DNA of 64,000 nucleotides from the NCBI GenBank assembly GCA_002354635.1, contig DELZ01000003.1, positions 338,613 to 402,612 on the forward strand. Reading direction: 5' to 3'. Of the stretch, positions 22,968-30,403 are shown piece by piece (the stretch's first letter is position 1; each line of letters starts with the position of its first letter). Source of the stretch: Sphingomonadales bacterium UBA2683 (GTDB lineage Bacteria > Pseudomonadota > Alphaproteobacteria > Sphingomonadales > Sphingomonadaceae). A model generated the notes under the pieces. The model worked only from the letters and a program-made list of their open reading frames with translations, did no database searches and was not told where the DNA came from. Position numbers and translations under genes: made by a program.

Positions 22968-23171
22968 TCAGCGGCTTTGCCACCAGATAAGCAGCGCTAC
23001 CAGCGCGCCCAGTGCCAGCCCGGCCAGCAAGCCGGCAGACGGTTGTCCCATCAGGCCTCCTCCAATGGCACCGACAATCGCACCGATCGCTATGAAGACG
23101 CCACCGCCGTTGCTATTTTGTGCTCCGTCGATGGAAGAATGGGAAGCATCTTTAAGAGGATCAGGATTCAT
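22968..23171 (-). CDS. Small membrane protein of unknown function
   Basis: 67 aa from ATG 23171 (MNPDPLKD), preceded by AAGG about ten bases upstream; an in-frame start at 23192 is less likely. A polar N-terminal third (about 25 residues) is followed by two glycine/alanine-rich hydrophobic stretches (VFIAIGAIVGAIGGGLMG and LLAGLALGALVALLIWW), so two membrane helices or a hairpin. No family recognised. Confidence 0.65.
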   Translation of the reverse strand: MNPDPLKDASHSSIDGAQNSNGGGVFIAIGAIVGAIGGGLMGQPSAGLLAGLALGALVALLIWWQSR

Positions 23172-23229
23172 GATCTCAGCCTTAAACCACATCGCATCCC
23201 ATGACCAGAACTTCCGGCTCTGCTTATGA

Positions 23230-23245
23230 TTAACCTACTGGTAAC
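23230..23245. promoter_or_regulatory. One-mismatch CtrA-like box (TTAA-N7-GTAAC)
   Basis: TTAACCTACTGGTAAC differs from the CtrA consensus TTAA-N7-TTAAC at one base. It lies between two divergent small genes, about 90 bases before the start at 23334. Weak on its own; listed because a perfect box occurs at 30351-30366. Confidence 0.3.
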
Positions 23246-23333
23246 CTTAGCTTTTGAAGATATTTCCACCGGTCGCCTGTAGACGTCCTGATGAGGTTGG
23301 AAGCGAAGCCGTTTCCCGAAACAGGAGCCAAAA

Positions 23334-23543
23334 ATGCAATTACCCGTGTTCATTGACTCCACACATTATAGCGACGCCGAGGCGCTGATCTCCAACTATG
23401 GCGAAGAAGCCGGGCTGGAAGCGGCCAATCGCGCCGACAAGAGCCGTTCGCTGGGCAACCACATCCATTATTGCAAATGGCGGCAGGTCGAGCGGCTTTG
23501 CGTCCTGCTGTCGATCGATCAGACGATCGGCACGGTACACTGA
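23334..23543 (+). CDS. Small conserved-looking hypothetical protein
   Basis: 69 aa, preceded by a strong AGGAG site eight bases before ATG. The sequence (FIDSTHYSDAEALISNYGEEAGLEAA...NHIHYCKWRQVERL...GTVH) is soluble and helical with several His and one Cys; I have the impression of similar short proteins in other sphingomonads but know no function. Convergent with and one base from the DUF2807 gene. Confidence 0.72.
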   Translation: MQLPVFIDSTHYSDAEALISNYGEEAGLEAANRADKSRSLGNHIHYCKWRQVERLCVLLSIDQTIGTVH

Positions 23544-23544
23544 C

Positions 23545-24252
23545 CTAGCGGTCCGGATTGCAGATGATTTCTGCGGATCCGTCGGTCCGCACCGTACAAT
23601 TGGGGCGACCGTCTATCTGGATGCGTCCGGTACCGAAATTGCTGATGCTCGCTTCCCGTTCGACCGCGAGGTGGCTGCTGACCGGCCCGCGCTGGACCAG
23701 CGTCAGCTTTTCGACTGCCAGACCGGGGCTTTCGAATATGCTGGACCCCTGCAGTTCGATCCGGGCCGCCACGGCCTCGCCCGCCATCGTCAGCTGACCG
23801 CCGCCGGTCATCATCACATGGAGACGGTCTGCGTCTACCGCATCGATCCGGACAGCACCGAAACCGCCGAGGCGCACAGTGGGCGTCCGTCCGGATAATG
23901 TGTCAAGCGACACCCGACCGGAACCAAGATGCGAAAGTTTCTCGATCGCAAAGCTGCTGAGAAAAAGGGTGACCGGCGTATCCCCTTCATAATTGTTTCG
24001 GTCCAGCGACTTGGGCCGGACCGATACAACCAGCTGCTTGCCGTTTTTCTGTAGCGTGACCCTGTCGAGGATCTCGCGCGTGGCTCCTTCCGCCCGTGCC
24101 GACGGCCCCTTGCCGGAGGTCAGTACGACATCGACACCATTGCCGATGCGGATATCGTCAAAGCCGAATATGGAAAATTTGCGTTCCGCTGCCTGGCTAG
24201 CCGAAGACAATATCAGCAAAATAGTGATCAGGGCACCGGACAAATATTTCAT
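23545..24252 (-). CDS. Exported head-GIN (DUF2807) domain protein
   Basis: 235 aa from ATG 24252, with a signal peptide (MKYLSGALITILLILSSASQA) that marks the true start; the open frame extends much further upstream. The mature part is a DUF2807-type putative auto-transporter adhesin domain: GFDDIRIGNGVDVVLTSG, then beta-strand repeats typical of a right-handed solenoid. Its ATGA overlap with the methyltransferase stop implies translational coupling. Function unknown; surface or periplasmic location expected. Confidence 0.82.
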   Translation of the reverse strand: MKYLSGALITILLILSSASQAAERKFSIFGFDDIRIGNGVDVVLTSGKGPSARAEGATREILDRVTLQKNGKQLVVSVRPKSLDRNNYEGDTPVTLFLSSFAIEKLSHLGSGRVSLDTLSGRTPTVRLGGFGAVRIDAVDADRLHVMMTGGGQLTMAGEAVAARIELQGSSIFESPGLAVEKLTLVQRGPVSSHLAVEREASISNFGTGRIQIDGRPNCTVRTDGSAEIICNPDR

Positions 24253-24890
24253 AGGGGCCGTGCCTCGCCCGCTTCCATCCAGCCCAGCCATCGCGGCGTT
24301 TTCGGCGCATAATGGCCGTGGCTGTCGGCCAGCACGAAGCCTTCCGCTTCGAACAATTTGGCGACCGGACGATGCAGATGGCAGCCCCCGGCAATATGTT
24401 TCCACATCGGTTCTATACGCCGCTGCCATTTCTCGGGCCCCTTGTCGGGAGCCCGGCCATGTTCGAGAAACAATATCTTGCCACCGGGTTTCAAAACCCG
24501 CCGCATTTCGGACAACACTTGCGCGCCATCCTGCACCGAGCAGAGCGTGAAGGTGGTTAGCACTGTGTCAAAGCTGGCATCGGCGAAGGGCATGGCTTCG
24601 CCAATGCCGTCCAGTATCTCCATGTCGAAGCCGCGTTCGCTGGCTTCCCGCCGGGTATAGTCGAGCAGTTCCGCTGACGGATCGAGACCGGTTAGCCGGG
24701 TGACCCGGTTCCGGTCATAAAACTGGAGATTGATCCCGCCGCCGCAGCCCAGTTCGAGTGTCTCTCCCTCGGCTTTAGGCACGATCTCGCTGCGGTCTTT
24801 CATCACCGCAGGCTGCGAGCAGGCGAAGCGGATAAGCTTCGGTACTGCATATTTTTCCCATAGATTTGGCATCGCTAGCGAATCTGCCAC
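24249..24890 (-). CDS. Class I SAM-dependent methyltransferase
   Basis: 213 aa. Motif I LELGCGGGINLQFY (about residues 45-58), acidic loop LTGLDPSAELL, post-I GIGEAMPFADASFDTVLTTFTLCSV and VLKPGGKILFLEHG give a Methyltransf_11 fold. The FTLCS and EHGR segments recall the UbiE/phosphatidylethanolamine-methyltransferase-like group, but the substrate cannot be assigned. Coupled by ATGA to the downstream DUF2807 gene and 54 bases after another DUF2807 gene. Confidence 0.87.
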   Translation of the reverse strand: MADSLAMPNLWEKYAVPKLIRFACSQPAVMKDRSEIVPKAEGETLELGCGGGINLQFYDRNRVTRLTGLDPSAELLDYTRREASERGFDMEILDGIGEAMPFADASFDTVLTTFTLCSVQDGAQVLSEMRRVLKPGGKILFLEHGRAPDKGPEKWQRRIEPMWKHIAGGCHLHRPVAKLFEAEGFVLADSHGHYAPKTPRWLGWMEAGEARPL

Positions 24891-24944
24891 AAGCGCAACA
24901 GATCGCCAAGCGATTTCAGCATGATGCGGGGGTTGCCCAGCGGC

Positions 24945-25691
24945 TCACCCGCAGGTGATACCGCCTGAGCCCATGGCCCGCGATTTGCACTTGGCGTCGC
25001 CGTGGATCCGCACATCACCGGATCCCATGACCTTGGCATTTACGGAACCGTCCGAGGACAGCTCCACATCACCGCTGCCGGCAATCGAGATATCTGCACT
25101 GTCTGCATTCATGCCCTTGGCGCTGACATCGCCTGATCCGGCAATCGATATGTCGACCGAACTGGCAGAACCCGCCAGCGTCAAGTTGCCCGAACCGGCA
25201 ATTTTAGAATTGAGCGACGCCGTATCGATCTTGGCCACGCGGATATCACCGGATCCGGCGATACTCAGTTTCGTCGCTTCCGTCGTCATCGCATCAACGT
25301 CGAGATTGCCAGATCCTGCGAGCTTGGCGCTTTTCAGCGAGGGTGCGCTAAGATAGATCGTGGCCCTATCGCTGTCGCCGATCGAGAAACGGCTGTTTTC
25401 CCGACCGATCTTGATCTGGTCGCCGGAAATCTTGTAGCGCAGCTTTTCGACCGCATCGGCGTCTCCTTCGGCACGGATTGAAAATTCACCCGTTGTGAAG
25501 ATGATATTGTCCGGTCCAGCCAGAGTTACACCCGCAAATTCGCCAGGGTTGCTGGCGCTGGTGCCGATTGGAATCCCGTCAGAGAAACTGCTGCTTCCGC
25601 CGTTGGACGCGGCATCGCTGACCGCTTCGACGATCGAGCCTTCACAAGCCGCGAGCACCAGTAGCGGGGCCAAAAACACTAATTTCTTCAT
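24945..25691 (-). CDS. Lipoprotein with head-GIN (DUF2807) domain and AGSGD repeats
   Basis: 248 aa. Lipobox VLAAC (Cys16), next residue Glu. The domain contains at least seven copies of (I/M/L)(A/M)GSG(D/N/G) spaced about 20 residues apart, each expected to be a turn of a beta-solenoid. It ends GDAKCKSRAMGSGGITCG with two Cys that may pair. Second DUF2807 protein within 1.5 kb. Function unknown; anchored to a membrane and facing the periplasm. Confidence 0.85.
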   Translation of the reverse strand: MKKLVFLAPLLVLAACEGSIVEAVSDAASNGGSSSFSDGIPIGTSASNPGEFAGVTLAGPDNIIFTTGEFSIRAEGDADAVEKLRYKISGDQIKIGRENSRFSIGDSDRATIYLSAPSLKSAKLAGSGNLDVDAMTTEATKLSIAGSGDIRVAKIDTASLNSKIAGSGNLTLAGSASSVDISIAGSGDVSAKGMNADSADISIAGSGDVELSSDGSVNAKVMGSGDVRIHGDAKCKSRAMGSGGITCG

Positions 25692-25774
25692 CTATTCCTC
25701 CATCGCTGTATTAGCATTATAATACGCCTGCCGTTTCGGGAGATCAACCAAAATATTGCGCTTCCCGCCCGGGC

Positions 25775-25813
25775 AAAGAAAAAGGGCTGCCACATTGCTG
25801 TGACAACCCCTTT
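25775..25813 (-). terminator. Terminator downstream of carD
   Basis: On the minus strand GGGGTTGTCACA pairs with TGTGGCAGCCCT across GCAA, using G-U pairs that only form in this direction, and is followed by TTTTTCTTT. It lies 32 bases after the CarD stop. Confidence 0.8.
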
Positions 25814-25844
25814 CCTGTTTCGACGAAGGACGGTGGTCTGTCGA

Positions 25845-26375
25845 TCAATCGTCCTTGTTCTCATAATATTGCGGTGCAGCAATATTGAGTATCTCGAGAA
25901 TCTTAGCGAGCGCCGTTGGCTCGTCGGTTTCTTCCATCGCCGCCAGTTCGCGTGCGAGGCGGCTGGACGCGGCTTCAAAAATCTGCCGTTCGGAATAGCT
26001 TTGTTCCGGCTGGTCATCGGCGCGGAACAGATCGCGGGTCACTTCGGCAATCGATACCAGATCGCCGGAATTGATCTTCGCTTCATATTCCTGGGCCCGG
26101 CGCGACCACATCGACCGCTTGACCTTGGGCTTGGCTTTCAGCGTTTCCATGGCTTCCTTGAGCGTCTTGTCCGACGACAGTTTGCGCATGCCGACGCCTT
26201 CTGCCTTGTTGGTCGGAACCCGCAAGGTCATCCGTTCTTTTTCGAAGCGCAAAACATAGAGTTCGAGTTGCATGCCGGCAATTTCTTCATTTTGCAGCTC
26301 GACAACCCGGCCAACGCCGTGTTTCGGATAAACAACATAATCGCCCACATCAAAGGACAGCACATTCGCAGCCAT
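25845..26375 (-). CDS. carD: CarD family transcriptional regulator
   Basis: 176 aa. N-terminal CarD/Tudor-like RNA-polymerase-interacting domain (FDVGDYVVYPKHGVGRVVEL, about residues 7-65) and a helical C-terminal DNA-binding domain (about 75-155). CarD proteins bind the RNA polymerase beta subunit and stabilise open complexes, notably at rRNA promoters. Start at 26375 (MAANVLSF) with AAGG upstream; an ATG seven codons further out is an alternative. Followed by its own terminator. Confidence 0.93.
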   Translation of the reverse strand: MAANVLSFDVGDYVVYPKHGVGRVVELQNEEIAGMQLELYVLRFEKERMTLRVPTNKAEGVGMRKLSSDKTLKEAMETLKAKPKVKRSMWSRRAQEYEAKINSGDLVSIAEVTRDLFRADDQPEQSYSERQIFEAASSRLARELAAMEETDEPTALAKILEILNIAAPQYYENKDD

Positions 26376-26682
26376 AAAAAGCCTTTCTTGATTCAATGGA
26401 AAAGAACGCTGCTAACGTTCGATTTTCGTAATCACGTGACGAAAAAACCCTTTCGTACATATGTTTAACGACCGAACACCACCCGTTACCTCAGGTGTCC
26501 AGCCGCCAACTGCCTTTCTTTTAACAGATTCGTCACAAAAAAGCAATTTATCGTTGCATTGCACAACTGATCATAGTCCGAAAATGCCGCTCAGGGGCAT
26601 CCGGTCAGTGTAATTGAGACATTTTTCGGTTCGGAGAGACCATTTCGCCTCCCGGATGCATCTATTCCTGCGGGTCGGAAGG
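26376..26682. other. Non-coding gap upstream of carD
   Basis: 307 bases with no supported gene, AT-richer than the surroundings; presumably the carD promoter and 5' leader on the minus strand plus the 3' end of the fdxA transcript. It contains the palindrome TCACGTGA (near 26431-26440) and an inverted repeat GAACG-N7-CGTTC (26404-26420). I could not place -35 and -10 boxes with confidence, nor see a clear fdxA terminator. Confidence 0.5.
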
Positions 26683-27021
26683 TTAATCGCCCTCGCCGGG
26701 TTTTTCGGAGAAGAAGGCTTCAAACTTGCCTTCCATGCCCTTGAATTTGTCAGCGTCTTCCGGTGGATCCCGACTGACCGTAATATTGGGCCATTCTTCG
26801 GAAAATTTGGTGTTTACCTCGAGCCACTTTTCGAGACCGTCTTCGGTGTCCGGCAAAATCGCCTCGGCAGGGCATTCGGGTTCACAGACGCCGCAATCAA
26901 TGCATTCGCTGGGATTGATTACCAGCATATTATCGCCCTCGTAAAAGCAATCCACGGGGCAGACTTCAACACAGTCCATATATTTGCATTTGATGCAGGC
27001 TTCGGTAACAACATAAGTCAT
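26683..27021 (-). CDS. fdxA: 7Fe ferredoxin (FdxA type)
   Basis: 112 aa electron carrier. Cysteines at 9, 12, 17, 21, 25 and 40, 43, 46, 50 (C..C....C...C and C..C..C...CP) fit one [3Fe-4S] and one [4Fe-4S] cluster. A C-terminal ~55-residue extension ([21 protein letters not shown]) is standard for alphaproteobacterial FdxA. The ATG at 27021 follows GGGGAG; a longer open frame to 27054 is not needed. Confidence 0.94.
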   Translation of the reverse strand: MTYVVTEACIKCKYMDCVEVCPVDCFYEGDNMLVINPSECIDCGVCEPECPAEAILPDTEDGLEKWLEVNTKFSEEWPNITVSRDPPEDADKFKGMEGKFEAFFSEKPGEGD

Positions 27022-27124
27022 ATGGTCGTGAGCTCCCCTATTCCGGTCCGCCATTCGAGGTCAGAAATGCCATCCTAGCTATTGCGCAATTTCTGACACG
27101 TCAACAGTTGGTTTGGCGGCTAAT

Positions 27125-27427
27125 TCAATTGCCAGTCTGCAATATCTCATAACAGGAATGGGCCTGCGAAGCGCTGCTCCGACGTTCCGGCAAAGCAATG
27201 ATACGCACCACGTGCACTTTCTGCCCCTGAGGGATAGTGAGAATGTCCCCCTTCCGCACCCTGACGTGACCGCGTTCGATACGGCGGCCGTTCATCCGGA
27301 CATGCCCCTGTTCCGCCAGCTTGCGCGCCATCACCCGGTTATGGGCAAAGCGCAGGAACCAGAGCAGCTTGTCGATCCGCAGCGCGGGAAGCGCTGCGGG
27401 GTCGCGATCCGCTGCTCTGCCGCTCAA
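27125..27427 (-). CDS. S4-domain RNA-binding protein (Hsp15/HslR-like)
   Basis: 100 aa. S4 fold at about residues 15-70: LRIDKLLWFLRFAHNRVMARKLAEQGHVRMNG, VRKGDIL. Hsp15 relatives bind stalled 50S-nascent chain-tRNA complexes; whether this protein does so is inferred. Start codon is TTG at 27427; the site AGGA seven bases upstream is made by the TAG stop of the helicase gene, so the two are tightly coupled. Confidence 0.87.
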   Translation of the reverse strand: MSGRAADRDPAALPALRIDKLLWFLRFAHNRVMARKLAEQGHVRMNGRRIERGHVRVRKGDILTIPQGQKVHVVRIIALPERRSSASQAHSCYEILQTGN

Positions 27428-27436
27428 GCCCGCATC

Positions 27437-30229
27437 CTATTTTTTCATGCTGTCCCTGAGCGCTGCCAGTTCGGCAAAGGCGCCGCCGGCGGTAGCGAGC
27501 ACCGGCTCCACCTTGCGCTTGACGGGTGCGCTTTTGGGTTTTTTCGACCGGCTGTTGCCGGACTTGAACGGGCTGCGTTTCTGGATCCGGGCCATCCCTT
27601 TCCATCGCCAATATTGGTCTGCCGCAACCGGCGTTTCCGGAGCCGGAACCCTGTCGGCCACGGCGGCATCCGGTTCTCCGGCAACGGTCGGCGCACCATC
27701 CGGTACTGCCCCCTCTGCGGCCTCGTCCGCTTCGGCCGCAACCGCCGCCGTCTCAGCCCCGTCAGCTCCGTAGGGGGGTGGTGGAGCGGCCTCTGCAACC
27801 GGCTTTTCAACGGCGGCAGGCGGGCCATCACTTTTGACGAAACCCGCGAGAGCGAGCAACGCTTCGTGGCAGGCTTTGGAGAGACCCAATGACGTCGCCA
27901 GCGCCGTGTCCACCGCAAAAACATCACCCTGCTTGCGCGCCTCGTGCGCCTGCTTGACCAGTCGTTCGACCATGTCGACCCGGACAAATTCGTCGCCAAT
28001 CTTGCGGAAACCGAGCCGTGCCGCATGATCGGCGGCAGCGAAGCTGCCCTGCTTGAGATGCACGGCGTTGTCCGGCGCCTGATCGATCATCGGTTCGGCA
28101 TCAAAGGCTGCGAATAATCCGGTCCGCCAGAGCACTGCACCGGGCTTCATCAGCGCATGGTGGAAAATATCGAGCGCCCCGAATACCAGACCGGCCCGGC
28201 GCGCATGGCCGCGCATGTCATTGTCCAGCGCCCGAACCGCCTCGTCGATTTCGCGTCGCGACAATATACCGCCGGCATCGACAATCTGCGCAAACAGGGC
28301 GCGCACCGCTGCTGGCGTTTCCGGCTCGTTGGCCAGCGCGTCGATCTTCATCAGTCCCTGCAGATGCTTTGCCTTCATCGCATCGACCCAGGCCTTGACC
28401 CGGTCGATCACCTTTTGGCTGTCGTCGGCGGGCATGCCCTTGATCGACCGCTCGAACTTGATCTCCGGTTGCAGGAGAGTCTTGCCCTTGGCGAGAATCG
28501 CCAGCCGGCTGTCGCCCCACATGATCGTCGGTTGCCCGGCGGCATCGGGGACCAGCGCCAGCACCGAATCCGGTGCCTTGGCAAGAGCGTCTGCATTATC
28601 TGTCATAATTCGTCCCAAATATCTCTCTGCGGCCGCAAGCAGCATCTTGCGATCCTCTCTCCGGCTATCGGATGGCACGAGAAATTGGAAGCCCTTGAGT
28701 GTTCCCAGCTCCTGTCCCTCGACCAACACCCTGCCATCGGCATCGACCACGACATCCTGCGGCAGTGTATCTTTCAGCAGACCGCGCAGCAACACCCGTG
28801 TGCGCTTGTCGACAAATCGCTGGGTCAACAGGCTGTGCATGGCATCGCTGAGCCGCGATTCCAGCGCGCGGGTGCGGTCCATCATCGCCTCGGGCTGCTC
28901 CACCCAGCGGGATTTCTGCGCGATATAGCTCCAGCTGCGCGCGGCAGCGATCCGCGCGCCGAGCGTGGCAATATCGCCCTGGACATTTTCCAGTCGCGCG
29001 ATTTCCTGCGCCATCCGGGCATGGGGAATTCTCCCGGACCCCGCTGCAAGATGCGGCCATAGCGAAGCGACAAAGCGCGCTTGATGATCCGCGCCGACCT
29101 TGCGAAAGTCGGGAATGCATGCCGCTTCCCAGAGCAGCCGGACCTGGCTTGGCGAACCGGCGAGCGCTGACAGCGCCGGGTCCAGCGCCAGTCGCTTCAG
29201 CACCGCCAGATCGACCGCTTCCGGTGCCGCGTGCAATCGCTGCACTTGCGGCCTTTCCTCCAGCGAACGGATGAGGCTCTCGACCGAGGCAAAGTCCGGC
29301 TCGGCATTGCGCCAGTACAACCACTCCAGCTTCGGGAAGCGATGCGATTCCAGACTTTCAATCTCTTCCGGCTGCAGCGCGTCGGACGTGGCCAGTCCCG
29401 ACAGCACGCCAAAACTGCCGTCCTTCTGGTGACGCCCGGCGCGGCCGGCGATCTGGCCGATCTCCGCCAGCGTCAACCGCCGCCGGCGATGGCCGTCAAA
29501 TTTCTTCAGCGCGGCAAAGGCGACATGGGTGACGTCGAGATTGAGCCCCATGCCGATCGCATCGGTAGCAACCAGATAGTCGACCTCGCCATCCTGGTAC
29601 ATCTTGACCTGCGCGTTGCGGGTCTGCGGCGACAGCGAGCCCATGACGATCGCCGCACCGCCGTGCTGGCGCCGGAGCATCTCGGCGATCGCATAGACAT
29701 CCTCGACCGAAAAGGCGACGATCGCCGAACGCCGGGGCAGCCGGGACAATTTGCGGGGACCGGCATAGCTCAGCGTCGAAAAGCGCGGCCGGGTGATGAT
29801 CTCGGCATCGGGCAGCAGGGCTTCGATCAGCGGTCGCAAGCTTTCGGATCCCAGGATCATGGTCTCGTCGCGACCGCGCGCGTGCAGCATGCGATCGGTA
29901 AATATATGGCCGCGTTCGGGATCGATACCGATTTGCGCCTCGTCGATCGCGACGAAGGCAAAGTCCCGGTCCATCGGCATCGCTTCCGCGGTGCACAGGA
30001 ACCACTGCGCATCTTTCGGGATGATCTTTTCCTCGCCGGTGACGAGCGCTACCCGGTTGGCACCCTTGAGCGCGACCACCCGGTCATAGACTTCCCGTGC
30101 CAGCAGGCGCAGCGGAAAGCCGATCATACCGCTCGAATGGGCACACATGCGTTCGATGGCAAGATGGGTTTTGCCGGTATTGGTCGGGCCGAGGACGGCG
30201 ACAAGGGACGACTGGGAATACCGGGACAT
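27437..30229 (-). CDS. SUV3-like DEAD/DEAH-box helicase
   Basis: 930 aa. Motif I GPTNTGKT, motif II as DEAQ, and motif VI QIAGRAGRH mark the SUV3/MgpS-like RNA helicase group found in alphaproteobacteria; mitochondrial SUV3 works with RNA degradation enzymes. A long C-terminal part (from about 480) is less conserved and ends in Ala/Pro-rich linker plus a basic stretch (RSPFKSGNSRSKKPKSAPVKRK). Start at ATG 30229 preferred over in-frame GTG 30238. Upstream of the S4 gene with a coupled junction, which supports a joint role in RNA metabolism. Confidence 0.9.
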   Translation of the reverse strand: MSRYSQSSLVAVLGPTNTGKTHLAIERMCAHSSGMIGFPLRLLAREVYDRVVALKGANRVALVTGEEKIIPKDAQWFLCTAEAMPMDRDFAFVAIDEAQIGIDPERGHIFTDRMLHARGRDETMILGSESLRPLIEALLPDAEIITRPRFSTLSYAGPRKLSRLPRRSAIVAFSVEDVYAIAEMLRRQHGGAAIVMGSLSPQTRNAQVKMYQDGEVDYLVATDAIGMGLNLDVTHVAFAALKKFDGHRRRRLTLAEIGQIAGRAGRHQKDGSFGVLSGLATSDALQPEEIESLESHRFPKLEWLYWRNAEPDFASVESLIRSLEERPQVQRLHAAPEAVDLAVLKRLALDPALSALAGSPSQVRLLWEAACIPDFRKVGADHQARFVASLWPHLAAGSGRIPHARMAQEIARLENVQGDIATLGARIAAARSWSYIAQKSRWVEQPEAMMDRTRALESRLSDAMHSLLTQRFVDKRTRVLLRGLLKDTLPQDVVVDADGRVLVEGQELGTLKGFQFLVPSDSRREDRKMLLAAAERYLGRIMTDNADALAKAPDSVLALVPDAAGQPTIMWGDSRLAILAKGKTLLQPEIKFERSIKGMPADDSQKVIDRVKAWVDAMKAKHLQGLMKIDALANEPETPAAVRALFAQIVDAGGILSRREIDEAVRALDNDMRGHARRAGLVFGALDIFHHALMKPGAVLWRTGLFAAFDAEPMIDQAPDNAVHLKQGSFAAADHAARLGFRKIGDEFVRVDMVERLVKQAHEARKQGDVFAVDTALATSLGLSKACHEALLALAGFVKSDGPPAAVEKPVAEAAPPPPYGADGAETAAVAAEADEAAEGAVPDGAPTVAGEPDAAVADRVPAPETPVAADQYWRWKGMARIQKRSPFKSGNSRSKKPKSAPVKRKVEPVLATAGGAFAELAALRDSMKK

Positions 30230-30350
30230 TGTTCGCACAACAGCCGATCAGGCGGGGAGTTGCAAGGGGCTTGGCGCAAAAAGCGGAGGAGCCGACCGGA
30301 TAACCGTGATTTTACACGGCTCGCCGCATGTACAGGATCTGTAACGCGCC

Positions 30351-30366
30351 TTAATTTGACTTTAAC
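30351..30366 (+). promoter_or_regulatory. Perfect CtrA binding box TTAA-N7-TTAAC
   Basis: TTAATTTGACTTTAAC matches the full alphaproteobacterial CtrA consensus TTAA-N7-TTAAC. It lies 38 bases before the M23 peptidase start and about 120 bases before the divergent helicase start. CtrA is the cell-cycle response regulator; control of the peptidase is inferred. Confidence 0.65.
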
Positions 30367-30403
30367 CAACTTCCTGCACAGAGGTTGCCTAATTATCGGA
30401 TGC

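Noticed and set aside
26404..26420. GAACG-N7-CGTTC as a possible SOS (LexA) box before carD
   Set aside because: Alphaproteobacterial LexA boxes are direct repeats GTTC-N7-GTTC; this is inverted and carD is not an SOS gene.
29231..30403. Upstream extension of the M23 peptidase frame to 924 codons
   Set aside because: The extra part is antisense to the helicase gene, runs across the CtrA box and looks like shadow sequence; ATG 30404 gives a sensible N-terminus.
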